Below, piece after piece: positions 51,893 to 60,339 of a stretch of 64,000 bases of DNA. A model generated the notes under the pieces. The model worked only from the letters and a program-made list of their open reading frames with translations, made no database searches and was not told the origin of the DNA. The stretch comes from Streptomyces sp. NBC_01750 (GTDB taxonomy: Bacteria > Actinomycetota > Actinomycetes > Streptomycetales > Streptomycetaceae). Made by a program: the position numbers and the translations under genes. Position 1 is the stretch's first letter, and every line of letters starts with the position of its first letter. The DNA lies in contig NZ_CP109137.1 of the NCBI RefSeq assembly GCF_035918095.1, positions 4,900,001-4,964,000 on the forward strand. Reading direction: 5' to 3'.

Positions 51893-53434
51893 ATGACCGA
51901 AGTCAGTACCGAGCCGGTAGCGGTAGAACCGGCCACCCCGCCACCCACACCCCGCTCCCAGGCCCCCGAGGCTGCCGAGTTGGACCACACGCCGGGCGGT
52001 TGGCCCGTCGTGCCGCTGGCAACGACCGGAGCCAACAGCACCATCGGCATGGTCGCCACCGTAGCCCTGGCCGGTGGGCCGGTCGCCGCGGCGATCGCCA
52101 TGACCGGTGCGGTCGTCCTCGGCACCGCAGCCGCAGCCCGCACGAAGCGCCGTGGCGACAGGCGCTCAGCGCGCAAGGCCGCGGCACGGACAGGGGCGCG
52201 CTCTGCGTCGACCGCGGGCGGAACGCGATCACGCCGCGGCGGGGTGCCGTCGCAGTCCCGCAACCGGAACGCCGGCACAAGTACGGGCCGCGGCCGGAGC
52301 AAGCCCCGCACCGCAACGGGCGTGCATGCCGGTGCCGCTACCAGCGGCAGTAAACACCGGCAGGCCACACACGGTGCCCGCCCTGGGAGGCGGCACGGGA
52401 CTGCCCGCCCCGGGGGCACGGGCAGGGTGGGGCAGGTGCGTGCACTGCGCACCGACAAACAGAATGCGGCCCCGACGCGGGCCGCGAACCGGGCACAGAC
52501 CACCGCGGCACGCCGCGGTTTCGCCGATGCCCGCCGCGCAGCGAAAGCCACGGCCCGCAGCGCCCACGCACCCGCCAAGGGCCGTGTGGGCCGGGCCCTT
52601 GCTCGAGGTGTGGGCAAGGTGGCGTCGGGCCGCAATGCGCTGGTCAACAAGGCGCGTGCGGCCAAGGATGAGCGCACGGGGCAGGAGATCGCGGGTAAGC
52701 GGTCCGCGGTGCGCAAGGCACCCGCGCGTAAGCGGGCCCGCCGGGCGCTGTGGCGCTCGGCAGCACGGATGCAGGGCCGACGGCTGGTTGCCGCGCTGCT
52801 GGGCGGGGCGCTGGGCATCGTCGGAATGTTCACCACGCCGTTGGGGCGCAAGCTCGGCATTCGCTGGCTCCAGTACCCCGGGCGTCGCCTGTACCGCAGG
52901 TTGCTCGGTCAGGCCCGGCTGGAGCGAGCCGAGCGTGACGCGGCGATCCGGCAGACCCAGGACGTCGAAGAGGCTGCCGCGGATGCGGAAGCCGAGCAGG
53001 ACCCCAACGAGATCAAGGACCAGGTGGAGCGGCCCGCTCAACTGGTACCCACCGCACCATCCCCGACGTTCGCTGAGGAGGCGACGCACGTGTCTGGGTT
53101 CAACTTCGAAGAGACCGCAGCCGAGATGGAGTCCGCGGCCCACTCCTACGAGCCGGACGGCTGCATGGAGATCCTGGCCATGGTCGAAGGCCTGCCCGCA
53201 GCCCTGCTGAGCGTCGCCCGCACGATGCAGATCCTCGCGGAGCGTTCCGACTCCGAATTCCCGATGGAGAAGGAAGTCGCGGGCGGTCTGACCGACATCT
53301 ACAACGCCCTGATGTACGCCGTGTCCGCCGCGGAGGACCTGGGCCCGCTGTTTAGGCAGGTGCACGAGCAGGACATCGCACGCCACGAAGACCCCCGCAA
53401 CGGTCCCGAGGCAGAGAAGGGCTGGAACGTCTGA
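51893..53434 (+). CDS. Large basic membrane-associated transfer protein
   Basis: 513 residues. A Pro-rich N-terminus leads to a hydrophobic pair (TIGMVATVALAGGPVAAAIA, MTGAVVLGTAAAARTKRRGD), then about 200 residues very rich in Arg, Ala and Gly (52160-52760), and another hydrophobic helix (RRLVAALLGGALGIVGMFTT). The C-terminal part is acidic and helical with the conserved-looking FNFEETAAEMESAAHSYEPD and GCMEILAMVEGLPAALLSVA. The arginine-rich part may bind DNA or lipid. Directly precedes traB (2-bp gap), so a transfer role is likely; exact function unknown. Confidence 0.75.
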   Translation: MTEVSTEPVAVEPATPPPTPRSQAPEAAELDHTPGGWPVVPLATTGANSTIGMVATVALAGGPVAAAIAMTGAVVLGTAAAARTKRRGDRRSARKAAARTGARSASTAGGTRSRRGGVPSQSRNRNAGTSTGRGRSKPRTATGVHAGAATSGSKHRQATHGARPGRRHGTARPGGTGRVGQVRALRTDKQNAAPTRAANRAQTTAARRGFADARRAAKATARSAHAPAKGRVGRALARGVGKVASGRNALVNKARAAKDERTGQEIAGKRSAVRKAPARKRARRALWRSAARMQGRRLVAALLGGALGIVGMFTTPLGRKLGIRWLQYPGRRLYRRLLGQARLERAERDAAIRQTQDVEEAAADAEAEQDPNEIKDQVERPAQLVPTAPSPTFAEEATHVSGFNFEETAAEMESAAHSYEPDGCMEILAMVEGLPAALLSVARTMQILAERSDSEFPMEKEVAGGLTDIYNALMYAVSAAEDLGPLFRQVHEQDIARHEDPRNGPEAEKGWNV

Positions 53435-53436
53435 TC

Positions 53437-55530
53437 ATGGCCACCAACACCAAGGCCGCCACCAGCGGTCCGGTGTGGGACTGGAGCGCCGGTCACGGAC
53501 CCGTGACCGGCGCCCTGTCCGCCACCACCGGAGCATTCGCCCTGGCCACCACCGGAGCAGCCACCTCCATGCCCCCCGGCTGGGCCCTCGCCGCAGGAAC
53601 CGCCGGCGCCGTGGGCCATGCCATCGCAGGCCTGCGCGCCCGCAACGCCGGCCGCACCATCGCCACCCGCGCCGCCTCTTGGCTCGTGGGCGCGAGCTGG
53701 ACCACCTGGGCCATGGCCACAGGGCCGCTGACCTGGGCCGCCCTCGGCTCGCTCGCCACCATCGGCATCGGCATCGGCGCCGCCGCACACTCCATGAGCC
53801 TGTATGAGGAGGCGCGCGAGGAGGAGGCAATCGCCGCAGCCGAACGCCAGGTCGCCGCCGAACTCTCCGCGGAGCGGCGGGCGATCGCTGCGGAGTGGGT
53901 GGACCGTATCCAGCGGGTGTGCGGCATCACGCTGCGCGTGCTGGCTGTCGAGATGTGGCCCACCGGCACCGGCTTCAGCATCGATGCCGAACTCCCGGCA
54001 GGCGGAGCTACCTACGACAGGATCGCGAAAGAGTCCGGACGGCTCTCGTCGGACGCGCGGCTGCCGCACGGCTGCACCGCCGCGGCCGGGCCCGGCATCG
54101 ACCAGGGCCGGGTGCTGATCGACGTGACCACCGTCAACGTCCTGGTCACCGAGACGCCCTATCCGAGCGACTACGGGCCGCTGTCCATCCACACCGGGCT
54201 CCCGTGGGGGTATCGCACCAACGCGGAAGAGATCCTGACCTACCTGCGCGAACAGTGCGCGCTGGTGGTCGGCCCGACCGGCTCGGGCAAGACCAACATG
54301 GTGCACGTCATCCTCGCCGGGTTGGCCCGCGCTACTGACGTGCTCACCTGGGTGATCGACCTGAACGCCGGATCGGCCGGACTCCCGTGGGTCCTGCCCG
54401 CCCTCAACCACCAGCCGGAAGCAGGACAGGCCCCGTTGCGGCCCGGGGTGGACTGGCTGGCCGCCTCCTACGAGGAGGCACTCCTGATGCTCGACACGGC
54501 GGTCAGGGTCGCGAAGCACCGGAAGATGGCCTACCAGGACCTGATGTCCCGCGCGAACACTGACCTGTTGCCGGTGAGCGCGAAGATTCCGCAGATCATG
54601 CTGGTCATCGACGAGGGCGCGGAGATCCTGACCAGCAACGACAAGAACATGCGGGAGCTGGCAAAGAAGATCCTGGAAGTCATCCGCATCGCCCGCGCCA
54701 TGGGTGTACGCACCGTGCTGACCGCGCTCGGGGCGACAGGATCGGTGCTCGGGAACCTGATGATCCGGCGCGAGGCCAAGGTACGGGTGGCACTGACCGG
54801 CGGTGAGACCGAGGGCATGGACCTGGGCAAGATGTTCCCCAGCAGCCGCGGACTCAAGACCGACCAAGCCCCCTACAAAGGCGCCGGGTTCATGGGCACC
54901 CCCGAGTCACCGGTGGCGCTGTTCAAGAACTGGCGCATCCTGCCCAACCAGATCCGCGACATCGTCGCCGCCACCTCCGAGCGCCACCCCGCACTCGACC
55001 AGCCGTCCGCGAGTGCGGCCGGACCCGGCTACGCCCACCGCTGGTACAGCGACCGCGTCGCTTGGATGCACGACACCCCCAGCACCGACACCGGGGCTGA
55101 CATTACGACGACGCCCGTGAAGGCTGGCGGGCTGAACCTGTCGGCCCTCCGCAGCGAAGGCGACCAGCCGGACGCGGACACTCTGGCAGCACAGTTCATG
55201 GCAGAGATCGACGAACAGTTCGGCACCATCGCCGAACCCACCGCGCCAGCTGCCGCGGACGAGACGCCCACGGCACCCACGCAGGGCCTGAACCTGTCCG
55301 CACTGCGCGGAGACAAGGACAGCGACGCGGGCCCGGCATGGCTCGCGGAAGCGATCGACGCCATCAAGTCCGCGGGCCCCATGGGCATGAAGCCCTCCGC
55401 CATCGCGGAGCTCGTGGGCCGTGATCGCAAGACCGTGCGCGATGCCCTCAAAGCGGCTGCGGAGCGCGGTGAGTTGAACTACCGGGACAACGGACCCCAC
55501 TCCGTCTACGTCCACCCCGACCACTTCTGA
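53437..55530 (+). CDS. FtsK/SpoIIIE-type conjugal translocase TraB
   Basis: 697 residues. Up to four membrane helices in the first 120 residues (GALSATTGAFALATTGAATS, WALAAGTAGAVGHAIAGLRA, ASWLVGASWTTWAMATGPLT, AALGSLATIGIGIGAAAHSM). The motor has Walker A LVVGPTGSGKTNMVHVILAG (near 279-286) and Walker B QIMLVIDEGAEIL (near 387). The C-terminus is a winged helix (AIDAIKSAGPMGMKPSAIAE, LVGRDRKTVRDALKAAAERG). TraB hexamers bind a clt sequence and pump double-stranded DNA into the recipient; the repeats right after the gene are the likely clt. Confidence 0.92.
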   Translation: MATNTKAATSGPVWDWSAGHGPVTGALSATTGAFALATTGAATSMPPGWALAAGTAGAVGHAIAGLRARNAGRTIATRAASWLVGASWTTWAMATGPLTWAALGSLATIGIGIGAAAHSMSLYEEAREEEAIAAAERQVAAELSAERRAIAAEWVDRIQRVCGITLRVLAVEMWPTGTGFSIDAELPAGGATYDRIAKESGRLSSDARLPHGCTAAAGPGIDQGRVLIDVTTVNVLVTETPYPSDYGPLSIHTGLPWGYRTNAEEILTYLREQCALVVGPTGSGKTNMVHVILAGLARATDVLTWVIDLNAGSAGLPWVLPALNHQPEAGQAPLRPGVDWLAASYEEALLMLDTAVRVAKHRKMAYQDLMSRANTDLLPVSAKIPQIMLVIDEGAEILTSNDKNMRELAKKILEVIRIARAMGVRTVLTALGATGSVLGNLMIRREAKVRVALTGGETEGMDLGKMFPSSRGLKTDQAPYKGAGFMGTPESPVALFKNWRILPNQIRDIVAATSERHPALDQPSASAAGPGYAHRWYSDRVAWMHDTPSTDTGADITTTPVKAGGLNLSALRSEGDQPDADTLAAQFMAEIDEQFGTIAEPTAPAAADETPTAPTQGLNLSALRGDKDSDAGPAWLAEAIDAIKSAGPMGMKPSAIAELVGRDRKTVRDALKAAAERGELNYRDNGPHSVYVHPDHF

Positions 55531-55551
55531 GAGCTCACGCACAGCTACTGG

Positions 55552-55695
55552 CTAGTGGGTAGTGGAGACCACCCCACTACCCACTAGAACACCCCAGTAG
55601 ACCCCACTAGACGCGCCAGCAGCGGTTTTCTCTATTGGGCCCCACTACCCACTAGACGCACCCCACTACGGTCACGCCCCGTGACCCTAGTGGCT
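55552..55695. repeat. clt-like repeat cluster behind traB
   Basis: A 14-bp perfect inverted repeat CTAGTGGGTAGTGG (55552-55565) / CCACTACCCACTAG (55574-55587), a second direct CCACTACCCACTAGA at 55642-55656 and partial copies CCCCACTAGA or CCCCACTACG at 55602-55611 and 55661-55670, with CCCTAGTGGC near 55685. Short repeats next to traB are where clt, the cis-acting transfer site, lies in Streptomyces plasmids. The whole gap 55531-55781 holds no gene. Confidence 0.7.
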
Positions 55696-55781
55696 CTACT
55701 CCGGGCCGGTTTCCACACCTGTGGAGACCGGCCTGCCCGTTCCCGCACCACCACACCGCGAGATGAACGGAGGCACCACCA

Positions 55782-56096
55782 GTGACCCATCACCCGCCCG
55801 GACCCGAGCCCGGAACCATCGCCCCGCACATACCCGCCCACATCTACCGGCAGGCCGAACGCGAAGGCAGGCCGATCGTCATCGTCGTCCACGCGGCCCC
55901 GGCTGCCCGGCACGCGCACACCTACCTGGTGCCGCTCGGCCTCGGACTCGCGACCGCCATCGGGGTTGCGGGCACGGTCGCCGCGATCCTCGCGCTCTTC
56001 GAGTTCGCCATCCACACCGCGACCCTCATCGCCAGCGCCGCAGGCCCCATCGGCGTCGGTGGCTTGACGTTCAAGCTCACCCGCCCCAAGAAATGA
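55782..56096 (+). CDS. SpdB3-like small membrane protein
   Basis: 104 residues. GTG 55782 with CGGAGG. N-terminus HHPPGPEPGTIAPHIPAHIY and IVIVVHAAPAARHAHTYLVP, then two hydrophobic helices (LGLGLATAIGVAGTVAAILA, FAIHTATLIASAAGPIGVGG) and a short basic tail. Size and location after traB match SpdB3-type spread proteins, which help plasmid spread within the mycelium. Confidence 0.72.
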   Translation: MTHHPPGPEPGTIAPHIPAHIYRQAEREGRPIVIVVHAAPAARHAHTYLVPLGLGLATAIGVAGTVAAILALFEFAIHTATLIASAAGPIGVGGLTFKLTRPKK

Positions 56097-56180
56097 CGCC
56101 CGGGGTGACCGCTCCATCTCGCCAAAGAAGCGCGGTCACCCCGGCATCCAGCACCAATCACAGAACTGGAGACATCCAGC

Positions 56181-56900
56181 ATGACCCAACCCACCGACAT
56201 CCGGCGAGCGGGCGGCCCGCGGCCGTTACTGCTCGATGTCTACTCGTGCTCCGGTGGCGCCGGCATGGGCTACCACCGGGCCGGATTCGACGTCGACGGC
56301 ATCGACATCGCCCACCGGCCCAACTACCCCTTCCCTTATCACCAGGGCGACGCCCTCGAGCGCCTCGCATCCGGTGAGATCCAGCGGTATGCGTTCGTGC
56401 ACGCGTCCCCGCCCTGCCAGGCCAAGTGCTCGCTGACTATCGGCACCAACCAGTCCAAGGGTTGGGGTGGCGCACACGAAGACCTCCTGGCCCCCACCCG
56501 CGAACTGCTCGACAAGACCGGTCTGCCGTACGTCATCGAGCAGCCCAACGGGCGTGCTGAGATCCGCAAGGACCTCTGGCTGTGCGGCGAGATGTGGGGC
56601 CTGGGCGTCATTCGGCATCGCAACTTTAAGTTGGGCGGCTGCACGGCCAATCAGCCTGACCACCTCCGCCACCGGGGGCGGGTGCGCGGCTACCGCCACG
56701 GCGAGTTCCACGAGGGCCCCTACGTCGCCCCGTACGGCAACGGCGGCGGCAAACCGACCGTCCCAGAGCTGCAAGAGGCGATGGGCATCACGTGGACGAA
56801 CGTGCGCGAGGAACTGACCGAGGCCATCCCGCCCGCCTACAGCGAGTACATCGGCCGGGCCTTCCGCGTCTCCCGTGCCGCATCGCGGGTGGCGGCATGA
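56181..56900 (+). CDS. C5-cytosine methyltransferase-like protein, short
   Basis: 239 residues. SAM motif I LLDVYSCSGGAGMGYHRAGF, motif II/III VDGIDIAHRPNYPFPYHQGD, catalytic motif IV ASPPCQAKCSLTIG (PCQ), motif VI-like VIEQPNGR in place of the usual ENV, motif VIII VIRHRNFKLGG, and a motif IX/X-like EELTEAIPPAYSEYIGRAFR. No target-recognition domain of normal size is seen, so the enzyme may have short or relaxed specificity. Methylation could protect the element. Coupled to the prim-pol gene by ATGA. Interesting beside a restriction enzyme that attacks modified DNA. Confidence 0.8.
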   Translation: MTQPTDIRRAGGPRPLLLDVYSCSGGAGMGYHRAGFDVDGIDIAHRPNYPFPYHQGDALERLASGEIQRYAFVHASPPCQAKCSLTIGTNQSKGWGGAHEDLLAPTRELLDKTGLPYVIEQPNGRAEIRKDLWLCGEMWGLGVIRHRNFKLGGCTANQPDHLRHRGRVRGYRHGEFHEGPYVAPYGNGGGKPTVPELQEAMGITWTNVREELTEAIPPAYSEYIGRAFRVSRAASRVAA

Positions 56901-57766
56901 GTGAGCACCTCCGCACCGCGCTGAGGCTCGCAGCCTCTGGCATCCCGGTCCTGCCCCTGCGGGCAGGGAAGGTGCCGTTCGGCAACTGCCGCCGCTGCGC
57001 CGACAACGTCTGTGGCGGCCGACCCAACATGAAGACCCCGGGGCCGTGCGCCTGCCCCGGGCCCTGCCACGCGTGGGCCGCCGCGACCACCGACCCCGAA
57101 GTCATCAACTCCGCCCCCTGGCGCCGCGCATGGCCGGCCGCGAGCGCGGTCGCCTACTACCCGGGCGGAGCCGGGCTGACGGTCGTGGACCTCGACAACG
57201 CCGACGCGATCACGTGGGCCCGCGAGAACCTGCCCGCCACCCAGACCGTGCCCACCACCCGGGGCGAACACTGGCTCTACCTCGGGGCCATGTCGTCCGC
57301 CAACGCCGTCCGCCCCGGCGTCGACATCAAGTCCACCATGGCCTACGCCCGCTGGCTCGGATCCGGCGCCGGTCGCATGGTCGACCTGCCGTCGGCCGTG
57401 CGCGCCCTCGCGGTGAAGGAAGACACCACCCCCGCCCGCGGGGAGGTGGCCTCTTCTGCCCCCGAGCGGGCCACCTGGGACCGGACGGTTGCGACCGGCT
57501 GCCGCCACAACGAGCGCTACGTCCTCACCGGCCTTGAACGCGGCCTCGCCCTCGTGCAGGCACGGACCGAATCCGGCGCCAGTTCGCAGGCGTTCGGGGT
57601 CGCCCGGTTCCTGGCTGCACAGCACACGGGATGCCCTGGGCCGTGCGGACTGGCGAACCTGGGGGAGCGGATCGTGGCCGCCGCCGTCTCCGTCGGTGTC
57701 CCGGAGGCCTACGCCCGACGTGCGGTCGCCAACGGCTTTGAGACGGCTGTGGAGCGCACGGCATGA
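56897..57766 (+). CDS. Primase-polymerase (AEP) replication protein
   Basis: 289 residues. Starts at ATG 56897 (ATGA overlap). A bifunctional primase/polymerase N-terminal domain: RLAASGIPVLPLRAGKVPFG, CRRCADNVCGG, the metal-binding pair VVDLDN (Asp98 and Asp100), and GEHWLYLG (His125). A C-terminal helical part follows (ERGLALVQARTESGASSQAF, VPEAYARRAVANGFETAVER). This is the prim-pol replication initiator that defines RepPP-type AICEs; it works with the DUF3987 protein downstream. Confidence 0.88.
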   Translation: MSEHLRTALRLAASGIPVLPLRAGKVPFGNCRRCADNVCGGRPNMKTPGPCACPGPCHAWAAATTDPEVINSAPWRRAWPAASAVAYYPGGAGLTVVDLDNADAITWARENLPATQTVPTTRGEHWLYLGAMSSANAVRPGVDIKSTMAYARWLGSGAGRMVDLPSAVRALAVKEDTTPARGEVASSAPERATWDRTVATGCRHNERYVLTGLERGLALVQARTESGASSQAFGVARFLAAQHTGCPGPCGLANLGERIVAAAVSVGVPEAYARRAVANGFETAVERTA

Positions 57767-58104
57767 ACAAAGCATCCCGAACCATCCTGAAATTCCCTCA
57801 GGGCGCCGCAAAGGGCCCGCTACGGCCGGCCGTGGGCGAGCGGAAGGGCGTCGCCGAAGGCGTCCCCATTGCTGTTGGCCCTGACCCGCACAGGGACGAC
57901 GGGCGTCGCCCCGTGGCTTGGCTCCACATCGTCGCGCCGGCGTCCTGGGGCGTCACCCCGTCTGCCCGCTCTTGGTGCACCTGCGGCTACGAGCGACAGG
58001 CCATCGGCCGTGCCGCTGTCCTGCAACTGGTCGCCGCTCATGGCGAACACCGCACCGCATGCCCGCTGTTGAACACCACGTCGGAAGGCAGGGCCGCTGC
58101 ATGA
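57763..58104 (+). CDS. Small hypothetical protein
   Basis: 113 residues, ATGA overlap at both ends. Contains WLHIVAPASWGVTPSARSWC, then CGYERQAIGRAAVLQLVAAH and GEHRTACPLL, a possible Cys/His metal site. Gene order between prim-pol and DUF3987 suggests a role in replication. Not recognised. Confidence 0.65.
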   Translation: MNKASRTILKFPQGAAKGPLRPAVGERKGVAEGVPIAVGPDPHRDDGRRPVAWLHIVAPASWGVTPSARSWCTCGYERQAIGRAAVLQLVAAHGEHRTACPLLNTTSEGRAAA

Positions 58105-59648
58105 CGAGCAACGACACGAACGCGGATCTGTGGGAAGGGTTCGAGCACATCGAACCCGAGCAGATCACCGGCCCCGCCTGGGATGAACCTGTACCCCTCC
58201 GGAGCCGCCCGCCGCTCCCGGACTTCCCCGTGAACGTCTTGCCCGCCTGGTTGGGCAGCATGGTGCGTGGTGTCGCCGAGGAGACCCAGACCCCGGCGGA
58301 CCTCGCCGGTTGCCTGGCCCTGGCGGTCCTCGCCACGGCATCCGGCGGACGGGTCAAGGTGTGCGTACGCGGTCACTGGCGTGAGCCCGTGAACATCTAC
58401 ACCGCCGTCGCCCTGCCCCCTGGCAACCGTAAGTCGGCCGTGTTCGATCTCATGGTGAAGCCGCTGCTCGATGCGGAGAAGGCCCTGATTGAACTCTCTG
58501 GGCCGGTGAGGGCGGAGGCGGAGACCTTGGCGAGGCTGGCCAAGTCGGCAGCCGAGAAGGCCGCTGCGAAGGCGTCAAACGCGGAGCCCGAGCACCGCGA
58601 CTCCCTGACCGCTGAAGCCGTCCAACTGGCCCAGGACGCGGACAAGTTGACGGTTCCCGCCGAACCGCAGCTCGTTGCGGACGACGTGACGCCGGAGAAC
58701 GTCGGCACGCTTCTGGACGAGCAGGGCGGGCGCATCTCCTGCCTGAGCGCCGAGGGCGAGCTGTTCGACATCATCGCCGGCCGCTACACCGGCAAGCCCA
58801 ACATGGGCATGTTCCTCAAGGGCCACGCGGGGGACATGCTCAGGGTCAACCGGCAGGGCCGTAGTGCTCAGCACGTCGACTCGCCGGCGGTCACGATCGG
58901 TATGGCGGTGCAGCCGGAAGTTCTGGACGCTCTCAGCCGCATCGACGGGGCTGACGGGCGCGGGCTTCTCGCCCGGTTCCTCTACTCCAAGCCCCTGTCC
59001 CTGGTCGGCTCCCGCAGCCTGACGCCCGCCCTGCTGGACGAGCCTGTGGCCGCCACCTACGCCAAGCACCTGGCGGGCCTGACGCTCGCCCTGGCGGACT
59101 GGACCGACCCGGCCCTCATTCAGCTCACCCCGGAAGCTGACGCGGTCCTTCTGGCCTTTCAGAAGGTCACCGAGTCGCGGCTGGGTCCGGACGGGAGTTT
59201 CGCGCCGATCGTGAAATGGGCGTCCAAGCGGGACGGCGCCGTGGCCCGCATCGCCGGACTCCTGCACCTCGCGGCTCACCCAGAGGACGGGTGGCACAAG
59301 CCCATCGACGCGTCCACCATGGCCGCGGCTACCGAACTGGGCGTCTACTTCACCGCGCACGCGCTGGACGTGTTCAGCGTCATGAGCGCCGACCCCGCCC
59401 ACGAATCCGCGGTGACCGTCCTCGCACAGCTCGTCTCCAGCAACCCCGCACAGTTCACCAAGCGCGCGCTGTTCCGGATGCTGCGCCGGGCCGACTTCCC
59501 CGCCATCGGCGACCTGGACCCCGCCCTTGCCCTGCTCGAAGAGCACGGCTGGATCCGCCAGCAGCCGCCGCCCCCGCGCACCGGTCGCGGCGGCCGGCCG
59601 CCGTCGCCCCGCTACGAGACCCACCCGCGCATCGCGCGCGGAGCCTGA
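58101..59648 (+). CDS. DUF3987 helicase/primase-like replication protein
   Basis: 515 residues. N-terminus with PAWLGSMVRGVAEETQTPAD and a degenerate P-loop region TAVALPPGNRKSAVFDLMVK, then a long helix-rich insertion, LLDEQGGRISCLSAEGELFD, and GMAVQPEVLDALSRIDGADG, RGLLARFLYSKPLSLVG. The C-terminal winged-helix-like part (AQFTKRALFRMLRRADFPAI, GDLDPALALLEEHGWIRQQP) could bind DNA. DUF3987 proteins are virus/plasmid replication helicase-like. They pair with prim-pol in AICEs and phages. The iteron region follows directly. Confidence 0.84.
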   Translation: MTSNDTNADLWEGFEHIEPEQITGPAWDEPVPLRSRPPLPDFPVNVLPAWLGSMVRGVAEETQTPADLAGCLALAVLATASGGRVKVCVRGHWREPVNIYTAVALPPGNRKSAVFDLMVKPLLDAEKALIELSGPVRAEAETLARLAKSAAEKAAAKASNAEPEHRDSLTAEAVQLAQDADKLTVPAEPQLVADDVTPENVGTLLDEQGGRISCLSAEGELFDIIAGRYTGKPNMGMFLKGHAGDMLRVNRQGRSAQHVDSPAVTIGMAVQPEVLDALSRIDGADGRGLLARFLYSKPLSLVGSRSLTPALLDEPVAATYAKHLAGLTLALADWTDPALIQLTPEADAVLLAFQKVTESRLGPDGSFAPIVKWASKRDGAVARIAGLLHLAAHPEDGWHKPIDASTMAAATELGVYFTAHALDVFSVMSADPAHESAVTVLAQLVSSNPAQFTKRALFRMLRRADFPAIGDLDPALALLEEHGWIRQQPPPPRTGRGGRPPSPRYETHPRIARGA

Positions 59649-59902
59649 CAGAACCCCCAGACCGCTGACAGAACTGACACAACCCCCGCGCAAGCCGTTG
59701 ACCTGCACGAACGACCGTGATCGCGGTTTTGACAGAACTCAATTAAAACTCGACAGAACCTCCGGCAGCACCGCCGGGCGTCCTGTGACAGAACCTCCCC
59801 TGACGAGGTTCTGTCAGCAATTAATTCAGTTCTGTCAAAGATCCAGAAAGCATAAAAACCGCAGGTCAACGGCTTGCAGGCGAGGTTCTGTCAATTCTGT
59901 CA
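59646..59902. repeat. Iteron array TGACAGAAC and flanking inverted repeat: replication-origin-like region
   Basis: The 9-mer TGACAGAAC occurs forward at 59646, 59666, 59730 and 59786 (variants at 59675 and 59751), and reversed at 59808, 59829 and 59885 (variant 59894). Copies 59786-59797 and 59805-59816 form a perfect 12-bp stem with a 7-nt loop. A separate 17-bp perfect inverted repeat GCAAGCCGTTGACCTGC frames the inner part (59690-59706, 59861-59877). A+T-rich stretches lie between. Gap 59649-59937 contains no gene. Confidence 0.78.
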
Positions 59903-59937
59903 CGGGATCCCGCTTCCTCGTGAGGAGTCACCGCTAC

Positions 59938-60282
59938 ATGAGCACCGCTCCGCGACTGGAACCCCCGGCACTCCCCCCTGTCTACCTCCCGAGCGACATC
60001 GCCAAGGCCCTCCACTGCTCGGAGTGGTGGGTGAAGGAACAAGCTCGCCGGGGACGCATCCCCTTCACCAAGCCCGCAGGGAGCTACCGGTTCACGGCCG
60101 AGCACTTCGCCGAGATCATGCGCATCTTCGAGAGCCGCCCCGCTGAAAGCCATGTCGCTCCTGCGCCGGCAAAACAAGCTCCACGGCGCAGGGCGACCAC
60201 AACGGCGGCGTCCGTCACCTCCCTGAAGGCACGCACCCCACGCAGGGCGCGAGGCGGCCAACCGCAGTCCAGCGCAGCCTGA
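59938..60282 (+). CDS. xis: Excisionase (Xis), MerR-type helix-turn-helix
   Basis: 114 residues. ATG 59938 with TGAGGAG. DNA-binding part: LPSDIAKALHCSEWWVKEQA, RRGRIPFTKPAGSYRFTAEH, FAEIMRIFESRP, the winged-helix shape of excisionases. A basic C-terminal tail (KQAPRRRATTTAASVTSLKA). Directly upstream of int, separated by a hairpin. It bends the att ends to drive excision. Confidence 0.85.
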   Translation: MSTAPRLEPPALPPVYLPSDIAKALHCSEWWVKEQARRGRIPFTKPAGSYRFTAEHFAEIMRIFESRPAESHVAPAPAKQAPRRRATTTAASVTSLKARTPRRARGGQPQSSAA

Positions 60283-60288
60283 TTCCGT

Positions 60289-60318
60289 GTGCCGCCCGGC
60301 CCTTCGGCCGGGCGGCAC
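60289..60318. terminator. Hairpin between xis and int
   Basis: A perfect 13-bp stem GTGCCGCCCGGCC / GGCCGGGCGGCAC with loop CTTC. It lies 6 bp after the xis stop and 21 bp before the int start, so it may reduce int relative to xis. Confidence 0.65.
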
Positions 60319-60339
60319 GTCCGTTCATAGGAGAACAAG

